DNA from: Fratercula arctica
Lineage: Eukaryota > Chordata > Aves > Charadriiformes > Alcidae
Assembly: GCA_947846985.1 (NCBI GenBank)
Contig: CANTUZ010000005.1
Coordinates: 54,933,889-54,997,888, forward strand
Direction of reading: 5' to 3'
Length of the DNA stretch: 64,000 bases
Shown: piece by piece, positions 62,710-64,000 of the stretch
Numbering within the stretch: the stretch's first letter is position 1
Layout of the letters: every line of letters begins with the position of its first letter
Made by a program: the position numbers and the translations under genes
Notes under the pieces: generated by a model
Told to the model about the DNA's origin: nothing
Database searches by the model: none
The model's input: only the letters and a program-made list of their open reading frames with translations

Positions 62710-64000
62710 GTAAGTTTGATACATTTCTTTTTAAATAAACAGAAGAGTTTTGAAATACTGCTGCCACCAACGAGAAGTCTGAAATATTACTCCATCTGTT
62801 CATATTTAATTTAACATAAAATAAATATCTAATTTGTGTAATGCTGCTATCCTCTTATTCAAAAGTGAACAATTAATCAAAAGGAAGGGTTTGGGTTGGT
62901 TTGTGGGCATTTTATTCTTCTTTTCTTTTTCTTTTTGTGAAAATGTCATCAACTGTTGGCTGATAACAATAGTAGTGGCTGCCTTTGTTGTGATTACAGC
63001 AGCTATTAATGGAACAAAAACGAGCTTCTGAACTTTGCATACTAAAAAAGTAAAAGTTTATCTTTAGTATGGTATCTTGAAAGATGTTACCAAATTCATT
63101 TTAATGCATCAGTGAAGTTGGGAATTAAAATAGATTAGTTTTCATCTATGCAGAGATAGCTTCATCCTGATGTTTTTGCTATTCTTGATTTCTTTGGAAG
63201 TTTTCATTACATTCAAACAATAAATTTGGCATATTTTGCATTACAAGATGTGTACGGTTAGATAGTATAAAGATTGAATATCTCAAATGCTTAGTGTTTC
63301 AGTAAATGATAATTTACTGGCTTCAGTGAAAGTGAAGAAAATTCAGAACTTTCTGAAAAATTCCGTAGCCCTTGCACTGCCATGAAGGGGACAAAGGTTT
63401 GATTTAAAAGGCAAGCTTCTAACAATTTTAAATCGCTTATGAATTGCTGATTTCTGGAGTAAATAATTTTTGTTATTCATAAACAAATCCACTTTTAGCC
63501 ACCATTTCAAAAGAGGGAATGTGAATGAATTATTATGATGGGCTGGAGAAGTACCACTTTCTTTCCCATAACAAGGACTTCAGCCATGGGATCTGTTTTA
63601 AGGAGGAAACTTGTTTTAGAAAACAGAACGGTCCAGAAAGGACTTTTGTTGGTTTGGGGAAGCTTTCTTGGGTTTGTGGTTGGGTTTTTTGAAGGTTGGG
63701 GGTTTTTTTGTTTTTTTGTTTTTTTTTTTTTTTAGAATTTTTTTGGGGGGTGGGTGGGGTGGGGCAGGGAGAGGGCACTGTGCTTGATTCTGCAAATTTC
63801 TCTCTGATGTCAGAAAAATTACTTCCTGTCTTTGTTAAATTAACAGGTTTCACTGGTATTGAGTAAGGAGATTAACAGAAATATGAGAATATATTGTGAT
63901 GAATTATATGATGCCGTATTTAATAAATCAAATTGATTGTTGAGTTACTAAAAGACTGCAAGATTAAACCTAATGAAACTACAAATATGTCACTTCAGAA
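62710..64000 (+). other. 5' part of AK7 intron 14
   Basis: No further exon could be found before the right edge; the expected continuation (EFVCALD-like in human) is absent. A G/T-rich tract with a G-quadruplex motif lies at about 63640-63770. Confidence 0.8.
63745..63769 (+). repeat. G-quadruplex motif in AK7 intron 14
   Basis: Five G runs of 3-6 are separated by single T loops (and one CA), just after a long T tract. Single-base loops make this one of the most stable quadruplex types. It is on the transcribed-RNA strand. Confidence 0.85.

Overview
This is a piece of a bird nuclear genome. The base composition is AT-rich with many introns, the interspersed repeats are CR1 LINEs ending in the ATTCTATGA-type tail typical of birds and reptiles, and the three genes have vertebrate exon structures. 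I cannot name the species. The gene order ATG2B (minus strand), GSKIP (plus), AK7 (plus) is the same as on human 14q32.2.

Positions 1-40980 hold most of ATG2B on the minus strand. I could place 37 coding exons, all joining in one open frame of 5,496 nt (1,832 codons). The window starts inside the intron after exon 37, so the last ~245 codons lie beyond the left edge. ATG2B is the lipid-transfer protein that bridges ER and phagophore in autophagy. Its N-terminal chorein exon, the CAD motif and the LC3/GABARAP-binding motif are all visible. Three of its introns (7, 8 and 18) start with GC instead of GT.

Positions about 40740-42010 are a CpG-rich block between the two divergent genes ATG2B and GSKIP. 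It carries YY1-, GC-box-, ETS- and CRE-like sites and a likely untranslated first GSKIP exon. GSKIP (42637-43678, two coding exons, 139 aa) is a PKA anchoring protein that also binds GSK3-beta. Its 3' UTR runs to a poly(A) signal at 45381.

After about 1.1 kb of intergenic sequence, AK7 starts at 46544 behind GC boxes and a good RFX X-box, as expected for a cilium gene. Fourteen exons (513 codons plus one base) are in the window: the Rossmann-like N-terminal region, the P-loop and the first half of the adenylate kinase domain. The rest of the gene is beyond position 64000.

The remaining sequence is intronic, with CR1 fragments of several subfamilies, one apparently older LINE relic, simple repeats, two short tandem duplications and a strong G-quadruplex motif. 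I found no convincing tRNA, rRNA, CRISPR array or undescribed multi-gene system. The most unusual signals are the three GC-AG introns in ATG2B and a glutamate in the usually basic DGFP(R/K)T position of AK7.
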